Source: Torymus aiolomorphi (taxonomy: Eukaryota; Arthropoda; Insecta; Hymenoptera; Torymidae). Taken from it: a stretch of 64,000 nucleotides of DNA. The notes beneath the pieces were generated by a model, which was not told the origin of the DNA, searched no databases, and saw nothing but the letters and a program-made list of their open reading frames with translations. Both the position numbers and the translations under genes were made by a program. Positions 38,706-49,240 of the stretch are shown here, one piece after another (position 1 is the first letter of the stretch; each line of letters starts with the position of its first letter). The stretch lies in contig CM070873.1 of assembly GCA_036365515.1 (NCBI GenBank), forward strand, positions 71,822,529 to 71,886,528, read 5' to 3'.

Positions 38706-39418
38706 AAAAGCTGCGACCGTGTATCATCGTCGTGATACTCGGTCCGCGCGAGTCTTATCTGCGTCTTATTTATATACTTTGCTGGTGGTATGTTTGTGTG
38801 GGTGTGTGTACTGACAAATGGGCTGTGAGTTCATTTTGTTGTGCGTTTGATGAATTATATATTTCGGTGTGGCGAGGTGTTGGGATTGTTTATGTTTTAG
38901 CGGTGGGTCGTAAATTTCTATGGTTAATTGGTTGGGTTATTAAGATTTTATGGAATTAGTGAGTAAATTAATGTACTTCTTTCGGTGAATTCATAACATT
39001 GGAGATACTGGCTAGTACGTTAAGCAATGGTTCCATACTTTTTGCCATACATTCACGTAATGCCTGTGTACGATACTGCGTTATACCGTATAACTATAAT
39101 TACAGGTCGATCATCTTTCAAAAAAGTGAGTGAATTAAGTTTGCGTTAGGTTGGAGAGTACCGAAATGAAGATAATAAAAATCAATGGTTATATATTGTT
39201 TGCATAATAAATATAAGCCAAAGCAAACAATTGTTGCAATCTACCAGGCAAAACCCCATGAACTTGTCAAGAGTTATTATCGAATTGAAGAGGATAACGA
39301 GAGTGTCTGAATTCACACTGAGAGTCTAATCGACTATAATTTCACTCCCGTACATAGTTTACGTAATGACTCAATCCCTATTATCTAGATATGTCTATAA
39401 TCCACAGGCACACAGACA

Positions 39419-39653
39419 CACTGAGAAAAATGATGTAATAAAAATTACTATAATGTATAGGAACGTGGGGACAAATCTCAAATACCAAAATTTTTACTAT
39501 ATTTTATAGTAAAAATTGATATATATCTAATAAAAATTGCTATGTATACATAGTAATTTTTACTATAAAATATAGTAATAATTTTAGTATTTGAGATTTG
39601 TCCCTACGTTCCTATATATTATAGTAATTTTTAATACATCATTTTTCTCAGTG
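39419..39653. mobile_element. CACTGAGA-ended foldback MITE (235 bp)
   Basis: The ends CACTGAGAAAAATGATGTA match almost perfectly on both strands, and the arms pair over most of the element, including GGAACGT and GGGACAAATCTCAAATAC-like blocks. CA flanks both sides, a possible 2-bp target duplication. There is no coding capacity. A lone CACTGAGAGTC lies just outside at about 39315. Confidence 0.75.
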
Positions 39654-39659
39654 CACACA

Positions 39660-41225
39660 CACAATACAATCTACATGTATACATGTACAACAGAATTTTC
39701 TTCTCTGAACTCTCCCACCGACTTCTCATCATCCCCCCGCCGTGGCTAATTATTTTCCTCGACAGTTAGTCAAATGATTAGCCTCGCAGAGAACGCTAGT
39801 CCCGAACTATCGGGTCGTGCTTTCTCTCTCTCTCTCTCTTTGTACAGAGGCACACTATGTGTGCGGGATGCGTCAACTATACGGCCGCCCACGCGCTTCA
39901 ATTAATTCGTCCTCAATCCGCGCGTATGCATAATATCTCGGCACAGTCCAAACCCTAATACACCGTGCCCCGCATATATACATATGCGCGATGCAGCGGC
40001 CGCTAATTTATTAATACGCGCGCGTCTTCTCTATAATCTGCCCTCGAGGACGTACATGTGAGGTATTATATATACATATAATGCGAAGGTCATAGAAGGA
40101 CACGCGTCGTCGTCTTCCGCCGCGCCCGTTTTTATCCCCCGCAGAGCTGCCGTATATATCCCAGCGCATTTGTCATCGTTATACGCGCGCGTGCGCCTCG
40201 CTGCTCTGTTTATCGGTGGTTGATTAACGAGGTGAAATATGTCCTGGCGCAGCGGTGGCGGCGGCTACGTGTGTGCCCGCGGAGTAATAGATATTTGGAG
40301 GAGACGCGAGGAGGATAATGCGAGAGCTCTCTGGTTATGGGAGGGAGATTCATAGGTTTCTCGCTGTCTAATTGTCCACGCGGCGAGCGGCCGGGGAATA
40401 AGTATAGCACATATTATAGTGAGAAGAATTGTGCGAAAATCGTGCGGTGAATAAGAAAGCTTGTGATCGAGTCGAAGGTATTTTTTAGCTCAGACTGTTC
40501 TTTGAGGTTGTGTTTATGTTGGAGTCGACCCAAAAAAGATCTTTGAAAACTTAAATGTGGCTGGTGGGAATGAAAATTGACATGGCAAATTTTCAGCAAT
40601 AATGTTACTTATTTCTATAGTATACTATAAGAGAACGAATTACTGTGTTTTTTTTTTATTTGAAGGATAATATTTCAAAAAGCATGAACTATTCAGAGAT
40701 TTACCCCGATTACCGGATGAATTTCGTACAATCGAATTCGAATGAAAATAAATCGGGTATAGAATTGCGGGGTTCTTCGATATTTATCAAATTTTTAAAA
40801 CCAGATTTTAAACTTGAAAAACTGAAATTACTGAAAAATTCAATTTGGTTTGGTGACGTTCTGAAAGTCCGCGGATATCGCTTAAAAATTGAATCGGATG
40901 ATCCCATACCCCACAAAAGAGGGTGTCTTGTTGAAACAGGAATTTTTCAAATTAATTTATGGACTTTTTTTCAGTGTAGGTTAAATACTACGATCCTCAA
41001 TAATGTTCTACAAAAGTTCATAAATAATTTGTTAATTTTTTAATAATAAAAGTAAGCTATCAAAGAAATGTAACTCTTTTGTTAAATTGTCCATTTCTCT
41101 GATTTTTATCGATTCAGCCATTCAATTTTTAATTAAAAAAATCATACACATTTTCCCCATTCAAACAGCGTCCTTTACAATCATTCAGTTGCTCACCCCG
41201 TAATCAAAGACGACCGTAAACTCTA
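39660..41225. other. Non-coding stretch with one unassigned reading frame
   Basis: The left half is CG-rich with a short TC array (about 39819-39838). The right half is AT-rich. A 132-residue plus-strand frame at 40645-41043 is the longest here that does not run through a simple repeat, but it resembles no family I know and I do not call it a gene. Confidence 0.4.
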
Positions 41226-41478
41226 CTCTCTAAAGTTGAATTAGTGAAAATTGCTCCACCATTTGAATTAGTAGAAAAAACTACTAATTTATTAGTGAAT
41301 ATTCACTATTTCATTAGTGGTTTTTTAAAAACTACCAATTAAATTAGTAAAAACTACTAATCAAAATAGTAATTTTAATAAACTACTAAATGAAATAGTG
41401 AATATTCACTAATAAATTAGAAGTTTTTTCTACTAATTCAAATGGTGGAGCAATTTTCACTAATTCAACTTTAGAGAG
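41226..41478. mobile_element. TA-flanked palindromic MITE (253 bp)
   Basis: The termini CTCTCTAAAGTTGAATTAGT are identical on both strands and the arms pair over nearly the whole element. TA flanks both sides (41224-41225, 41479-41480), as in Tc1/mariner-type MITEs. Each arm also contains its own small palindrome (TTAGTGAATATTCACTA). Confidence 0.8.
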
Positions 41479-43325
41479 TATAATACCTGCAGCGAAGGGG
41501 GTAAGTATTTCGTCTATCCGCCGAATCGCGGACCGCTCGATCGATTATTCTTCGTAGACCGTGCGCCGCGCGCTGCGACGACAGTTTTTATAACGAAGAA
41601 GAGACCTTTATAACTCGCTCGGACGCGAGCACTTTTCTATATTTTCCAACCTTTCATTATCCCTCGTTTCGCTTTTCGTTTTTCTTTCGCTCGCTTTCGA
41701 AACTCGCGCACCACCCGTTGAAAGAAAGTCCTATAGTTCCTGCTCAGCTAGCTGTCTTCTTCCTCAAATCCCTGGAATATAATTAATACGAGAAAAAAAA
41801 GAATGTCTCGCTGCTCTGTCGAAAACGAGTAAACAAGCGAGAAGCAGGGGGTGAATGGGATGTCTATATATATACACAATTTGAGCGAGTCATAAACGTC
41901 CGTTTAAAGTATTATTCCTGCACAATATCGTCTCCTTTGTCTTAAATAGTTCGGTTTTATCGAGCTTTTCAATGCGAAATGGCCCTGTAAAATTCCATTA
42001 ACGGTCTTGTGACAGAGGGAGGCGAAAATTGTTGACAAATGAAGATATATTTACAACTATGACGGTGGTGTTGAGTAGAGTGTTGTACTCTATAAATGAA
42101 CTGGTCGGAAAGCTATTTTGCAAATAGAAATCTAATTCAGTTAAATATTCGTGACGACATTTATGAATCTTCTATATTCTAAAAAGTTAAAACTCTTCTT
42201 TTTTAATAGAATGTTAAATGGAATATAACAGGTTCTAATAATACTTATAATAGCGGTTTGCCTAGTTTAGCTCGTTATCCAATAAAAACTTGCCCTGATT
42301 ATTTCCTTCATTGATTGACAGATCTAAGTATATTCTAAATACCATTTTGTGGTAGTTCTAAATAAAAATAACTCGTCTTAACGTTTTATTCAATTTCGTC
42401 GCATCTATAGACCCCATTCTCTTCCTATTATATCGTAATTCCACGCGATCCTATACACCTCAACCCCCCGAAAAATTATTCACGACCGTCGCTATAGCAA
42501 CAATTACTTTTAATCTCCCACATACCAATCCGCAAATATATTATAAACAACAACACAGGCGCCTCGTCCGCAAAATTCATTCCATTACCAAAACTACTCG
42601 ATCCACTTCTCTCTCCCTCGACTACCTAAGCTTTACGCCTTCGCTTGCCTTCGCCAGGAAAAATCATCCCTCCCTCCTCCCTCAACACGACTAGGCACCC
42701 GCCGCCGCTCTCGCGATAAAGGGACGCGCGCGGCTACCACCACCACGCCAAAAATTAAGAGAATAGCGTGACGCCGTCGAGTTTGGTATAATCTCGCGGC
42801 CGACTATCTCTCTCCCTTTCTCGCCCCAAGTGCCTCTTCTGGCTTATGGGGTCTCTTCGCGTGCGCGTAGGCGATACACGCGCGCGATAGTCGACGGCTC
42901 GAGAGGCGCGTGTATATATACATTATACACACACACGTGCGCAGGAGCGCGTGGAACGAACTTATCTCTACGCGACAATTTATCGCGCGACCGAGTACAA
43001 TTACCCCGCTCCCGGTCTGTGTGAGGGAGGAAGGCACGCAGGGAGAGTGCACCTGCAGTGTCACGCCGGGGGTAGATGAACCGGGAAGTGTGAGAGAGAA
43101 GGACGCGGGATCGAGAGATGGGCTCTTTTTTCGGGAGAGTGCGGGATCGCGTGATTATGTGCGTGTGTATATACGTATGTGTAATGATTATTGGGAGGTT
43201 GAGGAGGGATACGATTACTGACAGTATCGGTTGATGTTTATGTTGTAGGGTTTGGAATTGTTTGAGAAATTGACGAATTAGTGATCTTTAATTTGATCTG
43301 AACACGAGGCGATTAATATAACCCG
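41479..43325. other. Non-coding stretch
   Basis: No gene is seen. A CG-rich patch lies at about 41500-41720 and a stronger one at about 42640-43170, with AT-rich DNA between. Confidence 0.45.
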
Positions 43326-43631
43326 CACGTAAAAATGATTTATCCAGATTGTATACAACCGATGTATATAAAATCTGTATACAGAAATAATTCTATAGAA
43401 ATTGTACAAGATACAATTTGTATAAGAAATAATAGAAAAAAAAAATAATTAAAAAAAAAAATAATAATTTGTATAAGAAATAATAGAAAAAAATAATTAA
43501 AAAAAAAATAATAATTTATGTAATTTGTATACAATTTGTGTACGATTGTATATACCATTTCTATAGAATCATTTCTGTATACGGATTTTATACATCGGTG
43601 GTATACAATCTGGATAAATCATTTTTACGTG
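43326..43631. mobile_element. Foldback MITE with CACGTAAAAATGATTTATCC ends (306 bp)
   Basis: The ends match for about 35 bp on both strands (CACGTAAAAATGATTTATCC, then AGATTGTATAC). The arms pair through TATACAG and TTCTATAGAA blocks. The centre holds a roughly 60-bp direct duplication (phrase AATTTGTATAAGAAATAATAG). No target duplication is obvious and there is no coding capacity. Confidence 0.7.
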
Positions 43632-45024
43632 GGAATTATGTATATATCGTAAAGGGAGAGAGAGTGAATAATGTAAACATCCACTTAAAACTTCATTAGG
43701 GTTTCTTCATTTAGAATCATAAATTATTCAATGAAAGAAACACTATAATGTTGAAAAATCTGTTGCAATTAATTCGCGCAAAAAGCGCATATCTACTCAC
43801 GATCTCCGCGTAATATTTTTCATTTAGACCGAACAGCATTGTCTCTGCTGTTCTCTTTTTTTGTAAAAAAAAAAAAGAAAAAAACAGCTCTTGTGCAAGG
43901 ATATACAGAAACCGCGCGCAAGCAACGGCCGACTTTGATGATTATCCAAGCATTTTGCTTTATTATTGAGCCTCGGGCTCTTTTATTCGACGCCGCGGGG
44001 CTTTTGTTTTCGCGGCATTAAATTGATGCTCCCGCGACGAATGCACGGTTATTGACGCGTGTCTGCGAGGTTTCGCTGGTGCGAGCGTTGTTTTTTTTTT
44101 TTTCGAAATTATTATCCATGATTGTTGAATATCGTTGAAGATTTTTCGTTAATTACTACAGCGAGAATAAACTTTTTGACGAAGGTAAAGTTATTTGATA
44201 ATTATAATGTAATAAACTTTATAAGTGTCGTTTAATTTCAATCTAGTATATAATATGTATCATATGTACACCGTGGTGAATTTACACTTCGGCGAACCTA
44301 TATGACCTATGACAGAACGGTTTCATTAATCATAAATGTAGTATTACGAAATTTATAAACAATTTGCTATACGTGATATTCGGGTTACTTAATACATGAA
44401 CGTTATATAGTTCGATTAATAACCCGAAGCCATATACGTATGCAAATTATGAAGATATCAACAGTGCAAATCAAGATACTTTCACCATCTCATAAAATCA
44501 GTTCGGGAAAAGGCCTTTCTTTTTAGAGATCAAAAACTCGAATATATAGCTTCGGAAACTTTTACGGCGTGATGCAGACACTTTACCAATTATGCATTAT
44601 ATTACGTGTATACGTAATAGCATTGGCTGCACACTATATAAAAATTTTTTGTAGTGCTTCGCATCGTTGCGAATACAAATTTACGCGCCCAACAACGACA
44701 TTTTTTATTATTTATAAAGATTTTTTTTCCAACAAAAATTATATAGAGAAGACTTAATATTCATTCGGGTAACATTGAATCGTATAATTCAAATCGAGGA
44801 GAGAGTGGGGGACAGAAAATTATGCAAATCCGCCGCAAGAATTCGGCATCAATTTTATGGCAACGCATTATGGGCGCGCCACTCGGCTTGCGCGCGCTCG
44901 CACACACATATGTATACTCTCTCCGCATAACAAAATTGCCGAAACCATAATCTTCCGGCTGAAAATCAAGCTTAATGCACCCGCGGCTGGCGTACGACTA
45001 ACGTTACACGGCCAGCAACTATAA
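43632..45024. other. Non-coding stretch
   Basis: No gene is seen. The DNA is mostly AT-rich with short A and T runs (about 43866 and 44092). Confidence 0.45.
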
Positions 45025-45085
45025 GTGTGTGTGTGTGTGCGTGCGTGCGTGCGTGTGTGTCTGCGTGCGTGCGTGTGTGTGTGCA
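45025..45085. repeat. GT/GC-rich microsatellite
   Basis: An impure GT array with GCGT units, directly left of the DD41D transposon. With the AC array on the other side (48215-48326) it appears to be one half of a compound microsatellite split by the insertion. Confidence 0.85.
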
Positions 45086-45851
45086 CGCGCGCATATACAG
45101 CGTGTCCAAAAAGTCTGGAAACACCCAAATAATTTCTCAGCTGAATTACTATTGGAAAATGTTAAGGTCGCCTTTGTAGTAATTTTTTACGAGGAATCCA
45201 ATGGTGACCTTGGATTCGACCTTGGACCTCATTTTTGAGGTTATTTCAAGGTCAACCTCATTTTTTTAAATGGTAACCCCTATTTTTTATAGCGGAATCT
45301 GAAAGAGCGGAAAATTTTACGTCCGGATATGTATTAAGGTATGAGGTTGAGGTTACCCCCAGAGGTCAAATTGAGGTCAAAGTATGATTTCTTAAAAATT
45401 TCACGAGTTCAGTGGTAAAACAAAACAAACAAAGGTAAGGTTTGGTAAGTTCGAACGAAGACTTGAAGGTGACCTCTGATTCGACCTTGAACCTCATTTT
45501 GAGCCTCATTTTTGAGGTTATTTCGAGGTCAACCTCATTTTTTTAAATGGTAACCCCTATTTTTAGCGGAATCGGAAAGAGTGTGAAACTTTACGTCCAA
45601 ACATGTACTCAGAACATAGTTCAAGAAGGACCTTGACGTTCATTTGAAGGTCATTTAAACTTAATGACGGTCTGATCTTGTGTAAACTTTTTATCACACT
45701 GAGCGAGGTTAATTCTTTAGTAGTTTTCAACGAGAAATCTAATGGTGACCTTGACATTGTCCTTAAAAGTCATGTCAAGTTCAATTTTTTTACATTTAGC
45801 GTTACCCAGGAACAACGACGTGGACGTAGTAAAATCTGTTCCCTTTGGGGT

Positions 45852-46163
45852 GCTTGATTTACGTGAGTCCCCTTGCCTCTCACGATGGGGTGCTTGATTT
45901 ACGTGAGTCCCCTTGCCTCTCACGATGGGGCGCTTGATTTACATGAGTCCCCTTGCCTCTCACGATGGGGTGCTTGATTTACGTGAGTCCCCTTGCCTCT
46001 CACGATGGGGCGCTTGATTTACGTGAGTCCCCTTGCCTCTCACGATGGGGCGCTTGATTTACGTGAGTCCCCTTGCCTCTCACGATGGGGCGCTTGATTT
46101 ACGTGAGTCCCCTTGCCTCTCACGATGGGGCGCTTGATTTACGTGAGTCCCCTTGCCTCTCAC
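45852..46163. repeat. 40-bp minisatellite, eight copies, inside the DD41D transposon
   Basis: Units start at 45852, 45892, 45932, 45972, 46012, 46052, 46092 and 46132; the last is truncated. Each unit starts gcttgatttacgtgagtccc and ends with acgatgggg. Copies differ at only one or two positions, so the array is young or homogenised. It lies between the transposase 3' end and the left inverted arm and has no counterpart in the right arm. Confidence 0.95.
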
Positions 46164-46251
46164 ATTTGATTTTTTTAAACAGTATAACATCTTATTTCAA
46201 GTGCTCGAACTGTTCTCCATTCATTTCTTGACAGTAACCTAATCGATGATA

Positions 46252-47268
46252 TTAAGCACCAACAGCATTTTCAATCATTTCAGTAGGAATGAGAGCTGAT
46301 TCATCAATGATCCTTTCACGTAATTCATCTAAGTTTAAGGGTTTTGTTTTGAATACACGATCCTTCAGATAACCCCAATAGAAATAATCTAGAGGCGTTA
46401 AATCGGGGGACCTAGCTGGCCATTCAATTGCACCTCTTCGTCCTATCCATCGATTAATGAATACTGTATCTAAGTATGTGCGAACGTTTCGTGCATAATG
46501 AGCTGCTGCACCGTCCTGTTGATACCATGTGTTATTAAAGTCCTCTCCAGCTATTTCTCTCATAGCAGGAACAATTTGATTCCGCAACATAGTTTCATAC
46601 TTTTCTGCATTTAAATTGCCATCAATAAAAAATGGTCCTATAATCCTATTATTTAATATTCCAGCCCAGACATTTAATTTTTGTGGATATTGTGACTTGG
46701 CTTCTCTTGCCCAATGAGGGTTTTCAACTGCCCAATATCTACAGTTATGCCTATTTACGCTTGAGTCAAGTTGAAATGTAGCTTCATCTGAGAAGACTAT
46801 ATTTGATGGAAAATTTGGATTTTGTACGATGCGTGCCATCATATCATCACAGAATTCAACGCGACGATTGAAATCATCTTCATTTAACTTGTGTATTAGC
46901 GTTACTTTAAATGGATGGAACTTCTCTCTCTTTACTATGTTATGAATAGATGATTTACTTATTTCGTGCACTTGAGCAGCTCTACGAACGGAAGTATGCG
47001 GATCTTCGGTGAATGTTAACACAACATCTAAAGATTTCTCTTCGTTACCTGCTGACATTGGTCTGCCTGATCGAGGTAAATCGCTGATAGTGCCGGTATT
47101 TTCAAACCTTCTAACAGTTTTTTGAACTGTTGAAAATGATAGTGGAGTTCCACCAACCCTAAATGAAGCATTAAAAATATTTCTTACGGCCCTATAAGAT
47201 CGCTGCATGTGTCCCCAACCTCTTATCATGAGAATCGTTATTCTTTCTCTATCAGTGAGTTTGTTCAT
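46252..47268 (-). CDS. DD41D Tc1/mariner-family transposase (C-terminally truncated by a nonsense codon)
   Basis: The enzyme would cut and paste the surrounding element in the nucleus. From the start at 47268 the order is: a first helix-turn-helix (about residues 1-60), an SGRP linker (67-70), a second helix-turn-helix (about 90-115, SVRRAAQVHEISKSSIHNIV), and the RNase-H-like core. The catalytic aspartates are D161 (VFSDEATF), D252 (QQDGAAAH) and D294 (SPDLTPLD), with 41 residues between the last two. The frame stops at TAA 46254-46252. In the same frame another ~19 residues (YHRLGYCQEMNGEQFEHLK) follow before a second stop at 46194-46192, so the stop looks like a recent nonsense change near the end. 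The catalytic core is intact, so activity cannot be excluded. Confidence 0.9.
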   Translation of the reverse strand: MNKLTDRERITILMIRGWGHMQRSYRAVRNIFNASFRVGGTPLSFSTVQKTVRRFENTGTISDLPRSGRPMSAGNEEKSLDVVLTFTEDPHTSVRRAAQVHEISKSSIHNIVKREKFHPFKVTLIHKLNEDDFNRRVEFCDDMMARIVQNPNFPSNIVFSDEATFQLDSSVNRHNCRYWAVENPHWAREAKSQYPQKLNVWAGILNNRIIGPFFIDGNLNAEKYETMLRNQIVPAMREIAGEDFNNTWYQQDGAAAHYARNVRTYLDTVFINRWIGRRGAIEWPARSPDLTPLDYFYWGYLKDRVFKTKPLNLDELRERIIDESALIPTEMIENAVGA

Positions 47269-47477
47269 TTTTATTACTCTTCGTAGTAGACCTTATCCAA
47301 AAATACTTTTTGAGTTGAAAATAAAAAGAACTTTTAATTTTCAAAAAATATGTTTGAAAGATGACCTACCCTTTTCTGTGGTGGTTATGGAATGAATAAT
47401 AGTTTATTGTCACTCTAACCATACGAAAAATAACAAGTAACAATGTTCAATATTTAAACGCTTCAAAAAATTTTACA

Positions 47478-47613
47478 ATGAATCAGCTCTCATTCCTACT
47501 GAAATGATCAAAAATACTGTTGGTGTTTTCGATCATCGATTAGGTTACTATCAAAAAGTGGATGGAAAATAATTCGAGCACTTAAAATAAGATGTTAGAC
47601 TGTTTAAAAAAAT
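47478..47613 (+). pseudogene. Inverted second copy of the transposase 3' end
   Basis: This plus-strand stretch repeats, in inverted orientation, the last coding codons of the transposase (ESALIPTEM, then VFDHRLGYYQ) and the following ATAAGATGTTA...CTGTTTAAAAAAAT. It has diverged by several substitutions. Where the main copy has the premature stop, this copy reads GTTTTCGAT, so it preserves a sense codon. It lies just inside the right inverted arm. Confidence 0.85.
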
Positions 47614-48209
47614 TAAAAAGTTTACACAAGATCAGACCGTCATTAAGTTTAAATGACCTTCAAATGAACGTCAAGGTCCTTCTTGAACTATGTTCTGAGT
47701 ACATGTTTGGACGTAAAGTTTCACACTCTTTCCGATTCCGCTAAAAAATAGGGGTTACCATTTAAAAAAATGAGGTTGACCTCGAAATAACCTCAAAAAT
47801 GAGGCTCAAAATGAGGTTCAAGGTCGAATCAGAGGTCACCTTCAAGTCTTCGTTCGAACTTACCAAACCTTACCTTTGTTTGTTTTGTTTTACCACTGAA
47901 CTCGCGAAATTTTTAAGAAATCATACTTTGACCTCAATTTGACCTCTGGGGGCAACCTCAACCTCATACCTCAATACATATCCGGACGTAAAATTTTCCG
48001 CTCTTTCAGATTCCGCTATAAAAAATAGGGGTTACCATTTAAAAAAATGAGGTTGACCTTGAAATAACCTCAAAAATGAGGTCAAGGTCGAATCCAAGGT
48101 CACCATTGGATTCCTCGTAAAAAATTACTACAAAGGCGACCTTAACATTTTCCAATAGTAATTCAGCTGAGAAATTATTTGGGTGTTTCCAGACTTTTTG
48201 GACACGCTG

Positions 48210-48328
<119 letters not shown>

Positions 48329-48349
48329 GATAGAGCCATAAGGAGAGTA

Positions 48350-48351
<2 letters not shown>

Positions 48352-48408
<57 letters not shown>
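48352..48408. repeat. (GA)n microsatellite
   Basis: About 28 GA repeats, 25 bp beyond the AC array. Confidence 0.95.
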
Positions 48409-48409
<1 letters not shown>

Positions 48410-48789
48410 AGTGCGAAAGAAAGATACGCTGGAAGGAATAAGAGAATCCAGACTGACGAAATAAAAAGTCAGGGAGGAGGGGGAGGGCAGACGGGAAATG
48501 TAATGAAAGGAGGAAAGAGCGCGAGATAAGTGAATGAGTAAGTAAAAAGAAAACGAAGGAAACGAGACGGAGCGAGGGAGGAGAAGGTTAAAGATATATA
48601 ACGAGGGATTTCACAACGCACACACACTCTATATACCTGTACGGCGCCTCCTAAGTAATGAAGATATATGTATTACCGACGTACATGCGCGCGTGGTTGG
48701 ATTCGTTTTATCATTACGTATGTATGTACAAGAGGTAGGGGCGTTCTAGTTTCGCGTGCATAAAGAGGAGCAGGAGAGGACGTGATGTA

Positions 48790-48791
<2 letters not shown>

Positions 48792-48859
<68 letters not shown>
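48792..48859. repeat. (TC)n microsatellite
   Basis: About 33 TC repeats with one TTTC interruption. Confidence 0.95.
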
Positions 48860-49071
48860 GGTTTGATTGATTGGTCCATCACGGCGTATACTTTTATACT
48901 ATATATAATGCGCGTACGGAAAAATGATTCGCGATGCGAATCGTATATATAATACGCATTACAATGCGAGAGTTGTGGCTGTGGCGCACGCGCGTTATAG
49001 TAAGATTGATGGCTGGCGTATTGTTCCCTCGATACACACACACACACACGCACACACACTCAGGCTTCTTC

Positions 49072-49108
49072 TATACTTGCCTTCGGAGCGCTCCCGCGCT
49101 CCTTGATA
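49072..49108. repeat. 37-bp dispersed hairpin repeat, copy 2
   Basis: Same sequence as 20259-20295 except for one base in the hairpin loop (C instead of T). It lies between an AC array and a GA array. Confidence 0.7.
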
Positions 49109-49145
49109 GGAATTAGTCTGCAAAGGTTGACTCGAGGTACCGGAG

Positions 49146-49149
<4 letters not shown>

Positions 49150-49231
<82 letters not shown>

Positions 49232-49240
49232 AAGAGAAAG
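49150..49240. repeat. (GA)n microsatellite
   Basis: About 35 pure GA repeats, followed by impure AAAG-containing units. Confidence 0.95.

Larger units (their letters stand above)
45098..48209 (-). mobile_element. DD41D Tc1/mariner-type transposon with long inverted arms (3.1 kb)
   Basis: The ends CAGCGTGTCCAAAAAGTCTG are perfect inverted copies flanked by TA (45096-45097, 48210-48211). Inverted similarity runs about 595 bp inward from each end (left to about 45692, right from about 47613). It resumes for another ~130 bp at the transposase 3' end (46180-46310 against 47478-47608). Each arm is itself built from two direct units of about 280 bp, each holding the phrase taaatggtaacccctattttt. 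The left arm has extra material, including a 40-bp minisatellite. The long arms are unusual for this superfamily. Confidence 0.9.

Noticed and set aside
45852..46163. Regular 40-bp repeats that could suggest a CRISPR array
   Set aside because: The units are contiguous with no unique spacers, lie inside a eukaryotic transposon and have no cas genes nearby. It is a minisatellite.
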